Counted from the stretch's first letter, positions 36,813 through 45,480 are shown. The stretch is 64,000 bases of DNA from Oscillospiraceae bacterium (GCA_003514385.1 DOQR01000002.1:124001-188000), one strand, 5' to 3'. Notes: generated by a model from the sequence alone, not told the origin. Program-made: numbers and translations.

Positions 36813-37973
36813 TTGGCTGATAAAAGAGATTTTTACGAGGTGCTCGGGGTCAGCAAAAATGCCACTGAGGACGAGATAAAAAAAGCATACCGTCAGAAGG
36901 CGAAGCAGTATCATCCCGATCTCAACCCCGGTGACGCTGACGCCGAGGCGAAATTTAAGGAGGTCAACGAGGCATACGAGGTGCTCTCCGATAAGGATAA
37001 GCGCGGCAGGTACGACCAGTTCGGCCATGCCGGCGTCGATCCGAACTTCGGCGCGGGCGGCGGCGCAGGCGGCTGGGGCACAGGCTCCGGCGGCGTTGAC
37101 TTCGATTTAGGTGATATTTTCGGCAGTTTCTTCGGAGGCGGCGGAGGTTTCGGCGGCTTCGGCGGCGGACGCTCCGGCCCCAACGCCCCGAGGCGCGGCG
37201 ACGACGTTCAGGCGCGCGTCACCATTTCGTTTGAAGAGGCGGCGAAGGGCTGCAAGCGCAAGATAGAGATACACCGCATCGAGACCTGTCCAGACTGCGG
37301 CGGCTCGGGCGCCCAAAAGGGCTCGACCACCAAGACCTGCCCCGACTGCGGCGGCAGAGGTCAGGTGAATGTCCAGCAGAGAACACCGTTCGGTGTTATT
37401 TCGACCACTAAGACCTGTACCAGGTGCGGCGGCAAAGGCAAAATTGTCGAGAAGCCGTGCCAGAAGTGCCGCGGCGGCGGACGAGTGTCCAAGCGCCGTG
37501 AACTCGAGGTGAATATCCCCGCCGGTATCGACGACAGACAGGTCATCTCCGTGCGCGGCGAGGGCAGCATGGGCTCGAACGGAGGTCCCTCCGGCGATCT
37601 TCATGTGTCCGTGTTCGTCAGACCGCATCCGTTCTTTGAACGCGAGGGCTATAACATCTGGTATGACTGCAAGGTAAACTTTGTCCAGGCGGCTCTGGGC
37701 GACAGCATCATGGTGCCTACCATTGACGGCAAGGTCAAGTTCGACCTGCCCGCCGGCACTCAGCCCGGCACCGTCATGTCCCTCAAGGGCAAGGGCATTC
37801 AGTATCTCAATTCGCGCGGCAGAGGCGATCAGTATATACGCATAATCGTCGAAGTCCCGAAGGATCTGACTGCGCCTCAGCGCGAGGCACTCAAAAACTT
37901 CAAGGATACCATGGGCTACAGCGATGTCACCCCTGATGAGAAGCGCGGATTCTTTGGCAAAAAGAAGAAATAA
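36813..37973 (+). CDS. dnaJ: Chaperone DnaJ (Hsp40)
   Basis: The 386-residue protein has the J domain with HPD (QYHPDLNPG), a Gly/Phe-rich linker at about 75-125, four CxxCxGxG zinc repeats ([32 protein letters not shown]) and C-terminal substrate-binding domains. It delivers clients to DnaK. The start is TTG 36813 behind AAAAAGGAG. It lies 886 bases after dnaK, so transcription either passes through the RAYT region or starts from an unseen promoter. Confidence 0.96.
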   Translation: MADKRDFYEVLGVSKNATEDEIKKAYRQKAKQYHPDLNPGDADAEAKFKEVNEAYEVLSDKDKRGRYDQFGHAGVDPNFGAGGGAGGWGTGSGGVDFDLGDIFGSFFGGGGGFGGFGGGRSGPNAPRRGDDVQARVTISFEEAAKGCKRKIEIHRIETCPDCGGSGAQKGSTTKTCPDCGGRGQVNVQQRTPFGVISTTKTCTRCGGKGKIVEKPCQKCRGGGRVSKRRELEVNIPAGIDDRQVISVRGEGSMGSNGGPSGDLHVSVFVRPHPFFEREGYNIWYDCKVNFVQAALGDSIMVPTIDGKVKFDLPAGTQPGTVMSLKGKGIQYLNSRGRGDQYIRIIVEVPKDLTAPQREALKNFKDTMGYSDVTPDEKRGFFGKKKK

Positions 37974-37980
37974 TTTCTCA

Positions 37981-38016
37981 GACCGGAACGGCACGCACCG
38001 CTCCGGTCGCGTTTTT
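37981..38016 (+). terminator. Terminator after dnaJ
   Basis: GACCGGA and TCCGGTC form the base of a longer hairpin with inner GGCACG/CACC pairing, followed by GCGTTTTT. Confidence 0.75.
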
Positions 38017-38048
38017 ATATAATCAAACCGTCTGTGTCCTTTATTTTA

Positions 38049-38091
38049 CATATTACCGTCGGCTCTGTCTGTTGACGGAGCGGGTAATATG
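38049..38091. promoter_or_regulatory. Wide inverted repeat around the lon promoter -35 box
   Basis: CATATTACC (38049-38057) and GGTAATATG (38083-38091) are exact inverted arms 25 bases apart, one on each side of the TTGACG box. It may be a site for a dimeric stress regulator. It is not CIRCE, and it does not match a CtsR heptamer repeat. Confidence 0.5.
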
Positions 38092-38100
38092 AAGTATAAT
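38072..38100 (+). promoter_or_regulatory. SigA-type promoter of lon
   Basis: TTGACG (38072-38077) and TATAAT (38095-38100) are separated by 17 bases. Confidence 0.85.
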
Positions 38101-38179
38101 AAACAGATAAAGCGTTTACGATTTAAAGACGGGGAAAGCCGCTTTTCGGCGGCATATCAACGAAAAAGGAAGATATATT

Positions 38180-40624
38180 ATGGAAGATAAATTTGAATCT
38201 GCGGCTCTGCTTATGCCGACCGTTGCGCTGCGAGGTCTCGTGGTGTTCCCCGGCATGCAGGTGCATTTTGATGTTGGCAGAGAAAAATCTATAGATGCGC
38301 TGAAAGCGGCGCTCGCGGGCGACAGAAAAATTTTCCTGACCGCGCAGAAAGATATAGCGGTCGACGATCCCGATTTCAACGACCTCTATAAGCTCGGCGT
38401 TGTCGCGACTGTTTCGCGCGTCGCGAAGCTCCCGGGCGAGGGGGATATAGTGCGCGTGTCCGTCAAGGGTATGTACCGCGCGCGTCTCAACGGCATAGTC
38501 TCGACCGAGCCGCATCTTGTCGGCGCGATAAGAGCCTGCGCAATACGCAAATATGACAGAGAAAACGAGTACGGTCAGGCACTCATCAGAAGCGCAAAGA
38601 GTATCTTTGAGGGCTATGCGCAGAGTGCGCCCCAGCTCTCTCCCGATGTCGTGCTCGCGGTTCTCGGTTTTGACCATCCCGGCGACATGGCGGATTTCAT
38701 CGCCGGCAATATAGCTCTCGAATTCTCGGACAGGCAGTCTGTTCTCGAAGAGCTCGACCCGATAAAGCGCCTTGAAAAGCTCTGCGTGCTCCTGCTCAAA
38801 GAGTCCCGTCTGCTCGAATATGAGGATGAGATTCAGGAGATGGTGCAGAAGCAGATGGACGACAGCCAGCGCGAATACTATCTTCGCGAGCAGCTCAAAG
38901 TCATTTCGTCCCAGCTCAACAACGGCGTGTCTCCCGAGGAGGAGATTCAGGAGTTCCGCGACAAAATCGCGGCTCTGCCCGTTGACGATGCGTCAAAAGA
39001 GAAGCTTCTGCGCGAGTGCGACAGGCTCGAACGCTATGCGGTTCAGTCACCCGAGGCGGCGGTGAGCAGGAACTATCTTGAGACCTGCCTTGAACTCCCC
39101 TGGGGCAAATATACAAAAGATAACCTCGACCTTACCCGCGCCCACAAGATACTTGAGGCGGATCACTACGGGCTCAAAAAGGTCAAGGAACGCATACTCG
39201 AATTCATGGCGGTGCGCTCGCTCGCACCCGATGTCGGCGGCCAGATAATCTGCCTCGTCGGCCCTCCCGGAGTCGGCAAGACCTCGGTCGCAAAGTCGGT
39301 CGCCCGCGCTATGGGCAGAAAATATGCCCGCATATCTCTCGGCGGCGTCCATGACGAGGCGGAGATACGCGGCCACAGAAAGACATATATTGGCTCAATG
39401 CCCGGCAGAATAATTGCCGCTATCCAGCAGGCGGGCAGCTCGAATCCGCTCATTCTGCTCGATGAGGTCGATAAGCTCGGCAGCGACTACAAGGGCGATC
39501 CGTCCTCCGCGCTGCTCGAAGTGCTCGATTCCGAACAGAACTATGCGTTCAGGGACAATTATCTTGAGATTCCCTATGACCTGAGCAAGGTGCTGTTTAT
39601 AACCACGGCGAATGTCGCGTCCGATATCCCCGCGCCGCTCTATGACCGCATGGAGGTCATTGAGCTCGGCAGCTACACGGCGGAAGAGAAGTTCCATATC
39701 GCCAAGAAGCATCTTATCCCCAAACAGCTCAAGAAACACGGGCTCACCGCGCGTCAGCTCCGCTTTACGGACGGCGCGATAAGAAATATGATTGACGGCT
39801 ACACCCGCGAGGCGGGCGTCAGAAGGCTCGAACAGCTCATAGCCTCCGTCTGCCGCAAGGCTGCCAAGCGTATAGCCGAGGGCGAGGAGAAGATAAGCGT
39901 CAAAGAGAGCGATCTTCAAGCTCTGCTCGGCAACCCGAAGTTCAAGGAGGAGAAGCTCAGGGATTCCGATGAGGTCGGCGTGGTCAACGGGCTTGCGTGG
40001 ACTTCCGTCGGCGGCGAGCTGCTCGAGGTCGAAGCGGCCGTGCTCGATGGCACGGGCAAGCTTGAGCTCACCGGCTCTCTCGGCGATGTGATGAAGGAGA
40101 GCGCCCATGCGGCAATGTCCTATGTCCGCTCACGCGCCGATGTGCTCGGAATAGACAGCAAATTCTATAAAAATAAAGATATACATATCCATTGCCCCGA
40201 GGGCGCAGTCCCGAAGGACGGCCCGTCCGCGGGTGTCACGATGACCACGGCGCTCGTCTCCGCGCTGACAGGCGCGCCCGTCAGAAGAGATGTGGCGATG
40301 ACCGGCGAAGTCACCCTGCGCGGCAGAGTCCTGCCGATAGGCGGACTCAAGGAGAAGTCCATGGCGGCTTACATACGCGGCATAAAGACCGTTATCATCC
40401 CCAAGGCGAATGTGCCCGATCTCGACGAGGTCGACGATGCGGTGAAAGCGAATGTCGAGTTCGTTCCCGTCAGCCATGTTGATGAGGTGCTGAACATCGC
40501 GCTTCTGCCCGTCAGTAAGCCTGCCGAGGTCGTTGACGCGCACGATGACTCTAAAGACAGCAAACACGCCGATATCCCGGCGCACGATAAAACAGGCGGA
40601 CGCAGAAGCCGCGTCACTCAGTGA
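38180..40624 (+). CDS. lon: ATP-dependent protease Lon
   Basis: The 814-residue protein has the LonA layout: N-terminal substrate domain (LPTVALRGLVVFPGM-like), coiled coil, AAA+ module with GPPGVGKT and LLDEVDKLG, and a C-terminal protease with Ser683 in PKDGPSAG and Lys726 in GGLKEK. It degrades damaged and regulatory proteins. ATG follows AAAAAGGAAG. The lon stop and the engB ribosome binding site overlap, so the two are co-transcribed. Confidence 0.96.
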   Translation: MEDKFESAALLMPTVALRGLVVFPGMQVHFDVGREKSIDALKAALAGDRKIFLTAQKDIAVDDPDFNDLYKLGVVATVSRVAKLPGEGDIVRVSVKGMYRARLNGIVSTEPHLVGAIRACAIRKYDRENEYGQALIRSAKSIFEGYAQSAPQLSPDVVLAVLGFDHPGDMADFIAGNIALEFSDRQSVLEELDPIKRLEKLCVLLLKESRLLEYEDEIQEMVQKQMDDSQREYYLREQLKVISSQLNNGVSPEEEIQEFRDKIAALPVDDASKEKLLRECDRLERYAVQSPEAAVSRNYLETCLELPWGKYTKDNLDLTRAHKILEADHYGLKKVKERILEFMAVRSLAPDVGGQIICLVGPPGVGKTSVAKSVARAMGRKYARISLGGVHDEAEIRGHRKTYIGSMPGRIIAAIQQAGSSNPLILLDEVDKLGSDYKGDPSSALLEVLDSEQNYAFRDNYLEIPYDLSKVLFITTANVASDIPAPLYDRMEVIELGSYTAEEKFHIAKKHLIPKQLKKHGLTARQLRFTDGAIRNMIDGYTREAGVRRLEQLIASVCRKAAKRIAEGEEKISVKESDLQALLGNPKFKEEKLRDSDEVGVVNGLAWTSVGGELLEVEAAVLDGTGKLELTGSLGDVMKESAHAAMSYVRSRADVLGIDSKFYKNKDIHIHCPEGAVPKDGPSAGVTMTTALVSALTGAPVRRDVAMTGEVTLRGRVLPIGGLKEKSMAAYIRGIKTVIIPKANVPDLDEVDDAVKANVEFVPVSHVDEVLNIALLPVSKPAEVVDAHDDSKDSKHADIPAHDKTGGRRSRVTQ

Positions 40625-40631
40625 GGTTTTT

Positions 40632-41213
40632 ATGAGATTTGATATCATTGAATTCGACCGCTCTTACGGCACATCTTCTCAGCTCAAGAGATTCTCGGAG
40701 CCCGAAATAGTTTTTTCGGGACGCTCGAATGTCGGCAAGTCGTCGCTTATCAACAAGCTTTTTAACCGCAAGAATCTTGCCCGCGTCAGCTCTGTACCGG
40801 GAAAGACTGTCACCGTCAACTTTTTTAAGGGCGACAAGGTGAATTTTGTCGATCTCCCGGGCTACGGCTACGCCAAGGCGGCAAAGAGCGAGAAGCTGCG
40901 TTGGGCGGAGCTTATGGAGGGCTTTTTCGGCTCCGAGCGCAATATAACGCTCGTCGTTCAGCTTATAGACTCGCGTCACAAGCCGAGCAAGGATGACTAC
41001 GATATGCTGAACTTCCTGAAGTCCGGCGGATACAGAACCGTTATCGCTCTGACGAAGATAGACAAGCTCAACAAAACCGAGCGCGCCCAGCGCCTTGAGG
41101 CGTTCAAAACCGAGCTTGCCGACTTCCCGGATTACGAGACTGTTCCGTTCTCGTCGCAGACCGGCGAGGGCGTGGATACGCTCAGAAAAATAATCGCTAG
41201 CGCGGCGGAATAA
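40632..41213 (+). CDS. engB: Ribosome biogenesis GTPase EngB/YsxC
   Basis: The 193-residue protein has G1 GRSNVGKSSLINKL, G3 DLPGYGYA and G4 LTKIDKL, as in EngB/YsxC, which helps assemble the large ribosomal subunit. Pairing with lon is a common gene order in Firmicutes. ATG 40632 lies seven bases after the lon stop, behind GTGAGG. Confidence 0.95.
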   Translation: MRFDIIEFDRSYGTSSQLKRFSEPEIVFSGRSNVGKSSLINKLFNRKNLARVSSVPGKTVTVNFFKGDKVNFVDLPGYGYAKAAKSEKLRWAELMEGFFGSERNITLVVQLIDSRHKPSKDDYDMLNFLKSGGYRTVIALTKIDKLNKTERAQRLEAFKTELADFPDYETVPFSSQTGEGVDTLRKIIASAAE

Positions 41214-41224
41214 GCAAAATAATG

Positions 41225-41246
41225 TGTAAAGTTATATAACTTTACA
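41225..41246. repeat. Perfect 22-base palindrome, TGTAAAG family
   Basis: TGTAAAGTTAT is followed by its exact reverse complement. It lies 12 bases after the engB stop and lacks a T run. Together with the palindrome at 41380 it brackets the gap before lgt. Confidence 0.8.
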
Positions 41247-41309
41247 GGCTGATCTGACAAATTTCTGCTTTGCGTTTGCCAATCGCATATAAACGCGAAA
41301 AGCGTTGAA

Positions 41310-41364
41310 AAATATCGGGTTTAGCGCTAAAAAACAAGACTTAAAACGACCGAGCCCGATATTT
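41310..41364. repeat. Inverted repeat within the engB-lgt gap
   Basis: AAATATCGGG (41310-41319) and CCCGATATTT (41355-41364) are exact inverted arms around a 35-base spacer. Confidence 0.6.
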
Positions 41365-41379
41365 CAGTGATACAAAACC

Positions 41380-41401
41380 TGTAAAGCTAATCAGCTTTAC
41401 A
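41380..41401. repeat. Second TGTAAAG-family palindrome before lgt
   Basis: TGTAAAGCT, AATC, AGCTTTACA: nine-base arms. It lies 25 bases before the lgt start codon. Confidence 0.8.
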
Positions 41402-41425
41402 TCTTAAAATGAGAGGATGATGTAT

Positions 41426-42517
41426 ATGTCCGATTTCACAACCGTATATTTCACATGGATCAAGAGGGGATTCAACATCCCGTCGACCCTCGTTGAGTTC
41501 TCGCTCTTCGGAAACGAGATAAGCATCAAGTTCTACGGAGTCATTATCGCCTTCGGCTTTATACTCGCCGCGCTCTTCGGCGGCAGAATGGCCTACAAGT
41601 GGCGCATAAGCCTCGATAAGATGCTCGATGTGCTCATCTACGGCACTCTCGCGGGAATAATCGGTGCGCGTGCGTACTATGTTATATTCCAGTGGGACTA
41701 TTATAAGCTCCATCCGGCGGAGATACCGCAGATCTGGCAGGGCGGTCTCGCCATCTACGGAGGAATAATCGGCGGACTCATCGCCGCGTTCATAGTCTGC
41801 AAGGTCAGAAAGATAAATATTCTTAACCTACTTGATATGGGCGGCATCAGCCTGCTTATCGGTCAGGGAATCGGACGCTGGGGCAACTTCATGAATCAGG
41901 AGGCCTTCGGCACAAATACCGACGCGCCCTGGGGAATGTGGAGCAAGAAGATTGCGGCGACGATAATTCAGGACAGTCAGCTACTCGCCGAAAAAGGCAT
42001 AACAATGGATCCGAACAAGCCGGTTCATCCGACTTTCCTCTATGAGTCGCTTTGGTGCCTTATCGGATTCCTCATCCTCTATGTTATCTATAAGAAGTTC
42101 AGAAAATTCAGCGGTCAGCTTTTCCTCGGCTACGGCGCGTGGTACGGGCTGGGCAGAATGATAATCGAGGGCTTCAGAACCGACAGCCTCTATATCGCAC
42201 ACACGACTATAAGAGTTTCGCAGGTAGTCTCGGGTGTGCTTATGCTCGTCTGCCTTGTGCTGTATATAGTGTTCACAGTCAAATATACGAAGCATCCCAA
42301 GCCCATTGAGGGCGTGGATTACTTCCCGGAGGACGCCGTAAAGACCAAGAAGGAGCGCCTTGCGGACGAGGCCGCCGCTATGCAGGCGCAGACCGAGAAG
42401 ACTTCCGCGGAGAAGTCCGAGGAGGTTTCCGAAGAAGCTCCCGAAAAAGAGCCCGAAGAAAAAATCGAGGAGACTCCCGAAGAGGAGAAGCACGAAGACG
42501 GCGAAAAAGCGGAATAA
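41426..42517 (+). CDS. lgt: Prolipoprotein diacylglyceryl transferase
   Basis: This 363-residue protein has about seven membrane helices and the Lgt signature GRWGNFMNQEAFG, with YGVIIAFGFILA and HPTFLYES. It adds the diacylglyceryl group to lipobox cysteines, including those of the two lipoproteins in this window. After the last helix it has a cytoplasmic tail of about 80 residues, highly rich in Glu/Lys/Ala/Pro (EEKIEETPEEEKHEDGE), which is longer than usual. ATG 41426 is chosen for its spacing from GAGAGG; ATG 41417 directly abuts that site. Confidence 0.92.
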   Translation: MSDFTTVYFTWIKRGFNIPSTLVEFSLFGNEISIKFYGVIIAFGFILAALFGGRMAYKWRISLDKMLDVLIYGTLAGIIGARAYYVIFQWDYYKLHPAEIPQIWQGGLAIYGGIIGGLIAAFIVCKVRKINILNLLDMGGISLLIGQGIGRWGNFMNQEAFGTNTDAPWGMWSKKIAATIIQDSQLLAEKGITMDPNKPVHPTFLYESLWCLIGFLILYVIYKKFRKFSGQLFLGYGAWYGLGRMIIEGFRTDSLYIAHTTIRVSQVVSGVLMLVCLVLYIVFTVKYTKHPKPIEGVDYFPEDAVKTKKERLADEAAAMQAQTEKTSAEKSEEVSEEAPEKEPEEKIEETPEEEKHEDGEKAE

Positions 42518-42540
42518 ATCAATTGAAAAGAGTGGATAAG

Positions 42541-43395
42541 ATGGCAAAGCTGATAGACGGAAAGCTTATTTCCTCAGAGGTGCTCGACTCGGTACGCGAG
42601 CGCGTGGAATATCTGAAAAGCCGCGGCGTTGAGCCGTGCCTTGCGGTCATAATCGTCGGAGACGACCCCGCCTCGAGGGTGTATGTCAACAATAAAAAGA
42701 AGAGCTGCGAAAAGGTCGGCATAAAGTCGCTCGAATTTGCGCTCCCCGCCGATACGAAGCGGGAGGAGCTCATCGCGCTCATTGACCGCCTCAATGCGGA
42801 TTCGTCCGTCAGCGGCATACTCTGCCAGCTTCCCGTGCCGGAGCATATCGACTCAGAAGAGCTTATCCGCCGCATCTCGCCCGAAAAGGATGTCGATTGC
42901 TTCCATCCGCAGAATGTCGGCGCGGTGGTGACCGGCGGCAATGTGTTTTTGCCCTGCACCCCGGCGGGAATAATCGAGATGCTGAATCATGAAAATATAG
43001 CGACCGCGGGCAAAAACTGCGTTATCGTCGGCAGAAGCAATATTGTCGGCAAGCCCATGGCAATGCTCATGCTCAGAGAGAACGCCACCGTCACCGTCTG
43101 CCATTCAAAGACGGAAAATCTTGCCTCGTTTACCTCGAACGCGGATATTCTTATCGCGGCGGTCGGCAGGGCGAAGATGATAACTGCGGATATGGTGAAG
43201 TCCGGCGCGGCGGTCATCGATGTCGGTATGAACAGGGACGAAAACGGCAAGCTCTGCGGCGATGTGGATTTTGAGAGCGTCAGTAAAATCGCCGGCGCGA
43301 TAACGCCCGTACCCGGCGGGGTAGGACCGATGACGGTAGCGATGCTGATGCGAAACACCGCCGAAGCAGCGGCGCATCAGAATAATATAAGATAA
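42541..43395 (+). CDS. folD: Bifunctional methylenetetrahydrofolate dehydrogenase/cyclohydrolase
   Basis: The 284-residue protein shows the FolD features: SRVYVNNKKKSCEKVGI with the catalytic Lys, QLPVPEHI, the NADP-binding GRSNIVGKPMAMLM, and PVPGGVGPMTVAMLM. It interconverts methylene-, methenyl- and formyl-tetrahydrofolate for one-carbon metabolism. It starts 23 bases after lgt and is probably in the same operon. ATG 42541 is preferred over the TTG at 42523. Confidence 0.95.
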   Translation: MAKLIDGKLISSEVLDSVRERVEYLKSRGVEPCLAVIIVGDDPASRVYVNNKKKSCEKVGIKSLEFALPADTKREELIALIDRLNADSSVSGILCQLPVPEHIDSEELIRRISPEKDVDCFHPQNVGAVVTGGNVFLPCTPAGIIEMLNHENIATAGKNCVIVGRSNIVGKPMAMLMLRENATVTVCHSKTENLASFTSNADILIAAVGRAKMITADMVKSGAAVIDVGMNRDENGKLCGDVDFESVSKIAGAITPVPGGVGPMTVAMLMRNTAEAAAHQNNIR

Positions 43396-43446
43396 AACCG
43401 CTTTTGCGGATATCAGGAATAACTCATTTTGAAAGGATGGTTTTTC

Positions 43447-43680
43447 ATGGCATCAGGAAAGAAACTTTATAAAAAGACGAGCGAAAAGAAAATCTGCGGC
43501 GTCTGCGCAGGTCTTGCCGAGTATCTCAACATCGATGTGACGGTCGTCAGAGTACTTTTTGTACTTCTTTCGCTTTTCACCACCGGATTCCCGGGACTTC
43601 TCGTTTATGTTATAATGGCGCTTGTCATGCCCGATGAGGATGATATTCAGCCTCCTTATGACAACAGCGTGGATCAGTAA
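43447..43680 (+). CDS. PspC-domain membrane protein
   Basis: The 77-residue protein is a single PspC domain: KLYKKTSEKKICGVCAGLAEYLNIDVT, then a hydrophobic helix (FVLLSLFTTGFPGLLVYVIMALVM) and an acidic tail. PspC proteins take part in envelope-stress responses; a stand-alone short form is common in Firmicutes, with uncertain function. ATG 43447 follows GAAAGGATGG. A terminator follows. Confidence 0.88.
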   Translation: MASGKKLYKKTSEKKICGVCAGLAEYLNIDVTVVRVLFVLLSLFTTGFPGLLVYVIMALVMPDEDDIQPPYDNSVDQ

Positions 43681-43688
43681 CAGCGTCG

Positions 43689-43718
43689 GCTCTCCGGTTT
43701 TTAGCCGGGGAGCTTTTT
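43689..43718 (+). terminator. Terminator after the PspC gene
   Basis: GCTCTCCGG and CCGGGGAGC (one wobble) flank TTTTTAG and are followed by TTTTTAATT. Confidence 0.88.
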
Positions 43719-43764
43719 AATTGCAAAAAACTGCGGAAAACCGCAAAAAAATTTGCCGTAATGT

Positions 43765-43794
43765 TTGACAACCCGGTGCAGTATATGATATAAT
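43765..43794 (+). promoter_or_regulatory. SigA-type promoter of rplU-prp-rpmA
   Basis: TTGACA (43765-43770) and TATAAT (43789-43794) are separated by 18 bases. Confidence 0.85.
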
Positions 43795-43810
43795 CACCTA
43801 TGCCGCATAT

Positions 43811-43863
43811 CTCGGGCAGTGCTATGCACTATGAAGCGGATTATCCCGCCCGCACATAGCGAG
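43811..43863 (+). promoter_or_regulatory. Structured leader of rplU, L21-leader candidate
   Basis: Between the promoter and rplU lies a compact three-part fold: CTCG (43811) with CGAG (43860), CTATG (43822) with CATAG (43855), and an inner GCGG/CCGC hairpin. The place and size suit a ribosomal-protein autoregulatory leader, which is known upstream of rplU in Firmicutes. Family membership was not tested with a covariance model. Confidence 0.5.
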
Positions 43864-43888
43864 TCTTAAAAAAGGAAGGTAAATATTG

Positions 43889-44200
43889 ATGTACGCAATT
43901 ATCGAAACCGGCGGAAAGCAGTATAAGGTTCAGGCCGGCGATGTCGTATTCATCGAGAAGCTGGACGTTGAGCCTGAGCAGGAAATCACCTTTGACAAGG
44001 TCATGGTCGTCGGCAAGGATGACGGCGTCGTTGTCGGTACCCCCACTGTCGCAGGAGCCACTGTCTCGGCTAAGGTTCTCAAGAACGGCAAGGCTAAGAA
44101 AGTCACCGTCTTCACCTACAAGCCCAAGAAGAATGAGAAACGCAAGCTCGGTCACAGACAGCCCTACACCAAGGTGGAAATTTCCGCTATCAACGCTTAA
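43889..44200 (+). CDS. rplU: 50S ribosomal protein L21
   Basis: The 103-residue protein starts [18 protein letters not shown] and ends with the typical [18 protein letters not shown], full length for L21. It binds 23S rRNA domain V. ATG 43889 follows AAAAAAGGAAGG. It is followed after three bases by prp. Confidence 0.97.
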   Translation: MYAIIETGGKQYKVQAGDVVFIEKLDVEPEQEITFDKVMVVGKDDGVVVGTPTVAGATVSAKVLKNGKAKKVTVFTYKPKKNEKRKLGHRQPYTKVEISAINA

Positions 44201-44203
44201 CCA

Positions 44204-44509
44204 ATGATAAGAGCGGTATTTTTTGAAGGCGAAAACGGCAGGGGATTCGAGATAAGCGGCCATGCAGGCGGCAGCGCGGGCACGGATATAGTCTGTGCGG
44301 CTGTTTCTTCCGCAGTGTATATGGCGGCGAATACCGTCACCGAGATTATCAAGGTTCACGCCGATATCTCCGAGCAGGACGGATACTTGAAGTTTTCCGT
44401 CGGCGAGGAAAATGATTCGGCTGCAGCAATCCTCGACGGACTGAAACTGCATCTGACTGAGCTTTCAAAGCAGTACCCGAAAAAGATCAAAGTCATTACG
44501 GAGGTGTAA
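44204..44509 (+). CDS. prp: Ribosomal processing cysteine protease Prp (YsxB)
   Basis: The 101-residue protein has the catalytic His in SGHAGGSAG and the catalytic Cys in [10 protein letters not shown]. Prp removes the N-terminal extension of L27 in Firmicutes. The gene sits between rplU and rpmA, four bases before its substrate, and that L27 does carry the extension. Confidence 0.95.
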   Translation: MIRAVFFEGENGRGFEISGHAGGSAGTDIVCAAVSSAVYMAANTVTEIIKVHADISEQDGYLKFSVGEENDSAAAILDGLKLHLTELSKQYPKKIKVITEV

Positions 44510-44513
44510 CACA

Positions 44514-44798
44514 ATGCTCAAGATAAATATTCAGCTTTTCGCACATAAGAAGGGCGGCGGATCGACCAAGAACGGCCGTGATTCTGAGTCCAAGAGACTC
44601 GGCGTCAAGAGAGGCGACGGTCAGTTCGTTCTCGCAGGCAATGTCCTTGTCAGACAGCGCGGAACCCACATCCATCCCGGCAACAACGTCGGCAAGGGTT
44701 CTGATGACACCCTCTTCGCTCTCGTCGACGGCAACGTCAAGTTCGAGAGAATGGGCAAGGATCGCAAGAAAGTCAGCGTTTACGCTGTCGAGCAGTAA
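44514..44798 (+). CDS. rpmA: 50S ribosomal protein L27 with cleavable N-terminal extension
   Basis: The 94-residue protein begins [20 protein letters not shown]. The LQLF-like IQLF before AHKKGG is the Prp cleavage motif; after cleavage the mature N-terminus AHKKGG can reach the peptidyl transferase centre. The rest ([18 protein letters not shown]) is standard L27. A terminator follows. Confidence 0.97.
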   Translation: MLKINIQLFAHKKGGGSTKNGRDSESKRLGVKRGDGQFVLAGNVLVRQRGTHIHPGNNVGKGSDDTLFALVDGNVKFERMGKDRKKVSVYAVEQ

Positions 44799-44819
44799 TC
44801 TGCCTGAATTTTTAAAATT

Positions 44820-44849
44820 ACGGCTTCGCTTCGGCGGAGCTGTTTTTTT
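44820..44849 (+). terminator. Terminator after rpmA
   Basis: ACGGCTTCGC pairs with GCGGAGCTGT (two wobble pairs) around a TTCG loop and is followed by seven T. Confidence 0.85.
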
Positions 44850-45379
44850 ATATTTAACGCTGAAAATCACTTATATATTGCTTAAATATCTGTAATAATG
44901 CGCGCTTAACAAAGTGATCTGTATACCTTTTATATATAGGGCATTTTCGGGCAAAAAATCTGTCGAAAAATGCAAGTAAAAAGCTCCGCCGATGTGACGG
45001 TACGGCGGCGGATAATTATCAAGAAAGTGTAAAGCGTTTTACTTTACACTTTTTCGGTCTTTTTTGCAGGTAAAATTATGTAAAGCGAAGAGGTTTACAA
45101 GCCCTGTTTATTTTTCTTTGCCAGTATAGTTTGATGAGGGGTAAAACAAGTTTGAGAGCTTGAAAATGATTCTCTAAAAATATTAAAACGCTGAATTTGT
45201 TACGGATTTTCATTGATTTGTAACCATTTGTAACTTTTTGGACTTTTCACAAAAGTTTAGCCATTTTTTCCCATTTTAACGGGCGGTTTCAAGGGTCAGT
45301 GCCACACTTTGAGCGTTATCGTATTTGATTTGCAAGTACGCTCTTGTGCAAACTGCACAAAATGAGAGCCTCAAAAAAT
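44850..45379. other. Long gene-free region before the YabE-like gene
   Basis: No gene is supported over about 630 bases. The region holds an imperfect hairpin near 44943-44973 (CATTTTCG with CGAAAAATG), a GC-rich stem near 44984-45010, a TGTAAAG-type hairpin with a T-rich tail (45024-45061) and a weaker TGTAAA/TTTACA pair (45079-45099). A weak TTAACA/TTTATA pair lies upstream at about 44909-44937, so a small RNA of about 120 bases is possible. Confidence 0.4.
45024..45061 (+). terminator. TGTAAAG-family hairpin with T-rich tail
   Basis: AAAGTGTAAAG and CTTTACACTTT are perfect 11-base arms around a seven-base loop, followed by TTCGGTCTTTTTT. It is the most terminator-like member of the family. 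Confidence 0.65.
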
Positions 45380-45408
45380 TTGACAAATGCCGATTGTGTC
45401 AATATAAT
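45380..45408 (+). promoter_or_regulatory. SigA-type promoter of the YabE-like gene
   Basis: TTGACA (45380-45385) and TATAAT (45403-45408) are separated by 17 bases. The leader of about 65 bases starts with a hairpin, GAGTCGTTT/AAACGGCTC. Confidence 0.9.
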
Positions 45409-45480
45409 AGCAGGAGTCGTTTCAAAAACGGCTCAGCACACCCACGGAACCCAAAGCAAAGAACAAAGGAGTTTTACCTG

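Noticed and set aside
45409..45480. c-di-AMP riboswitch before the YabE-like gene
   Set aside because: The leader is only about 65 bases, with one small hairpin; the long conserved riboswitch core is missing.
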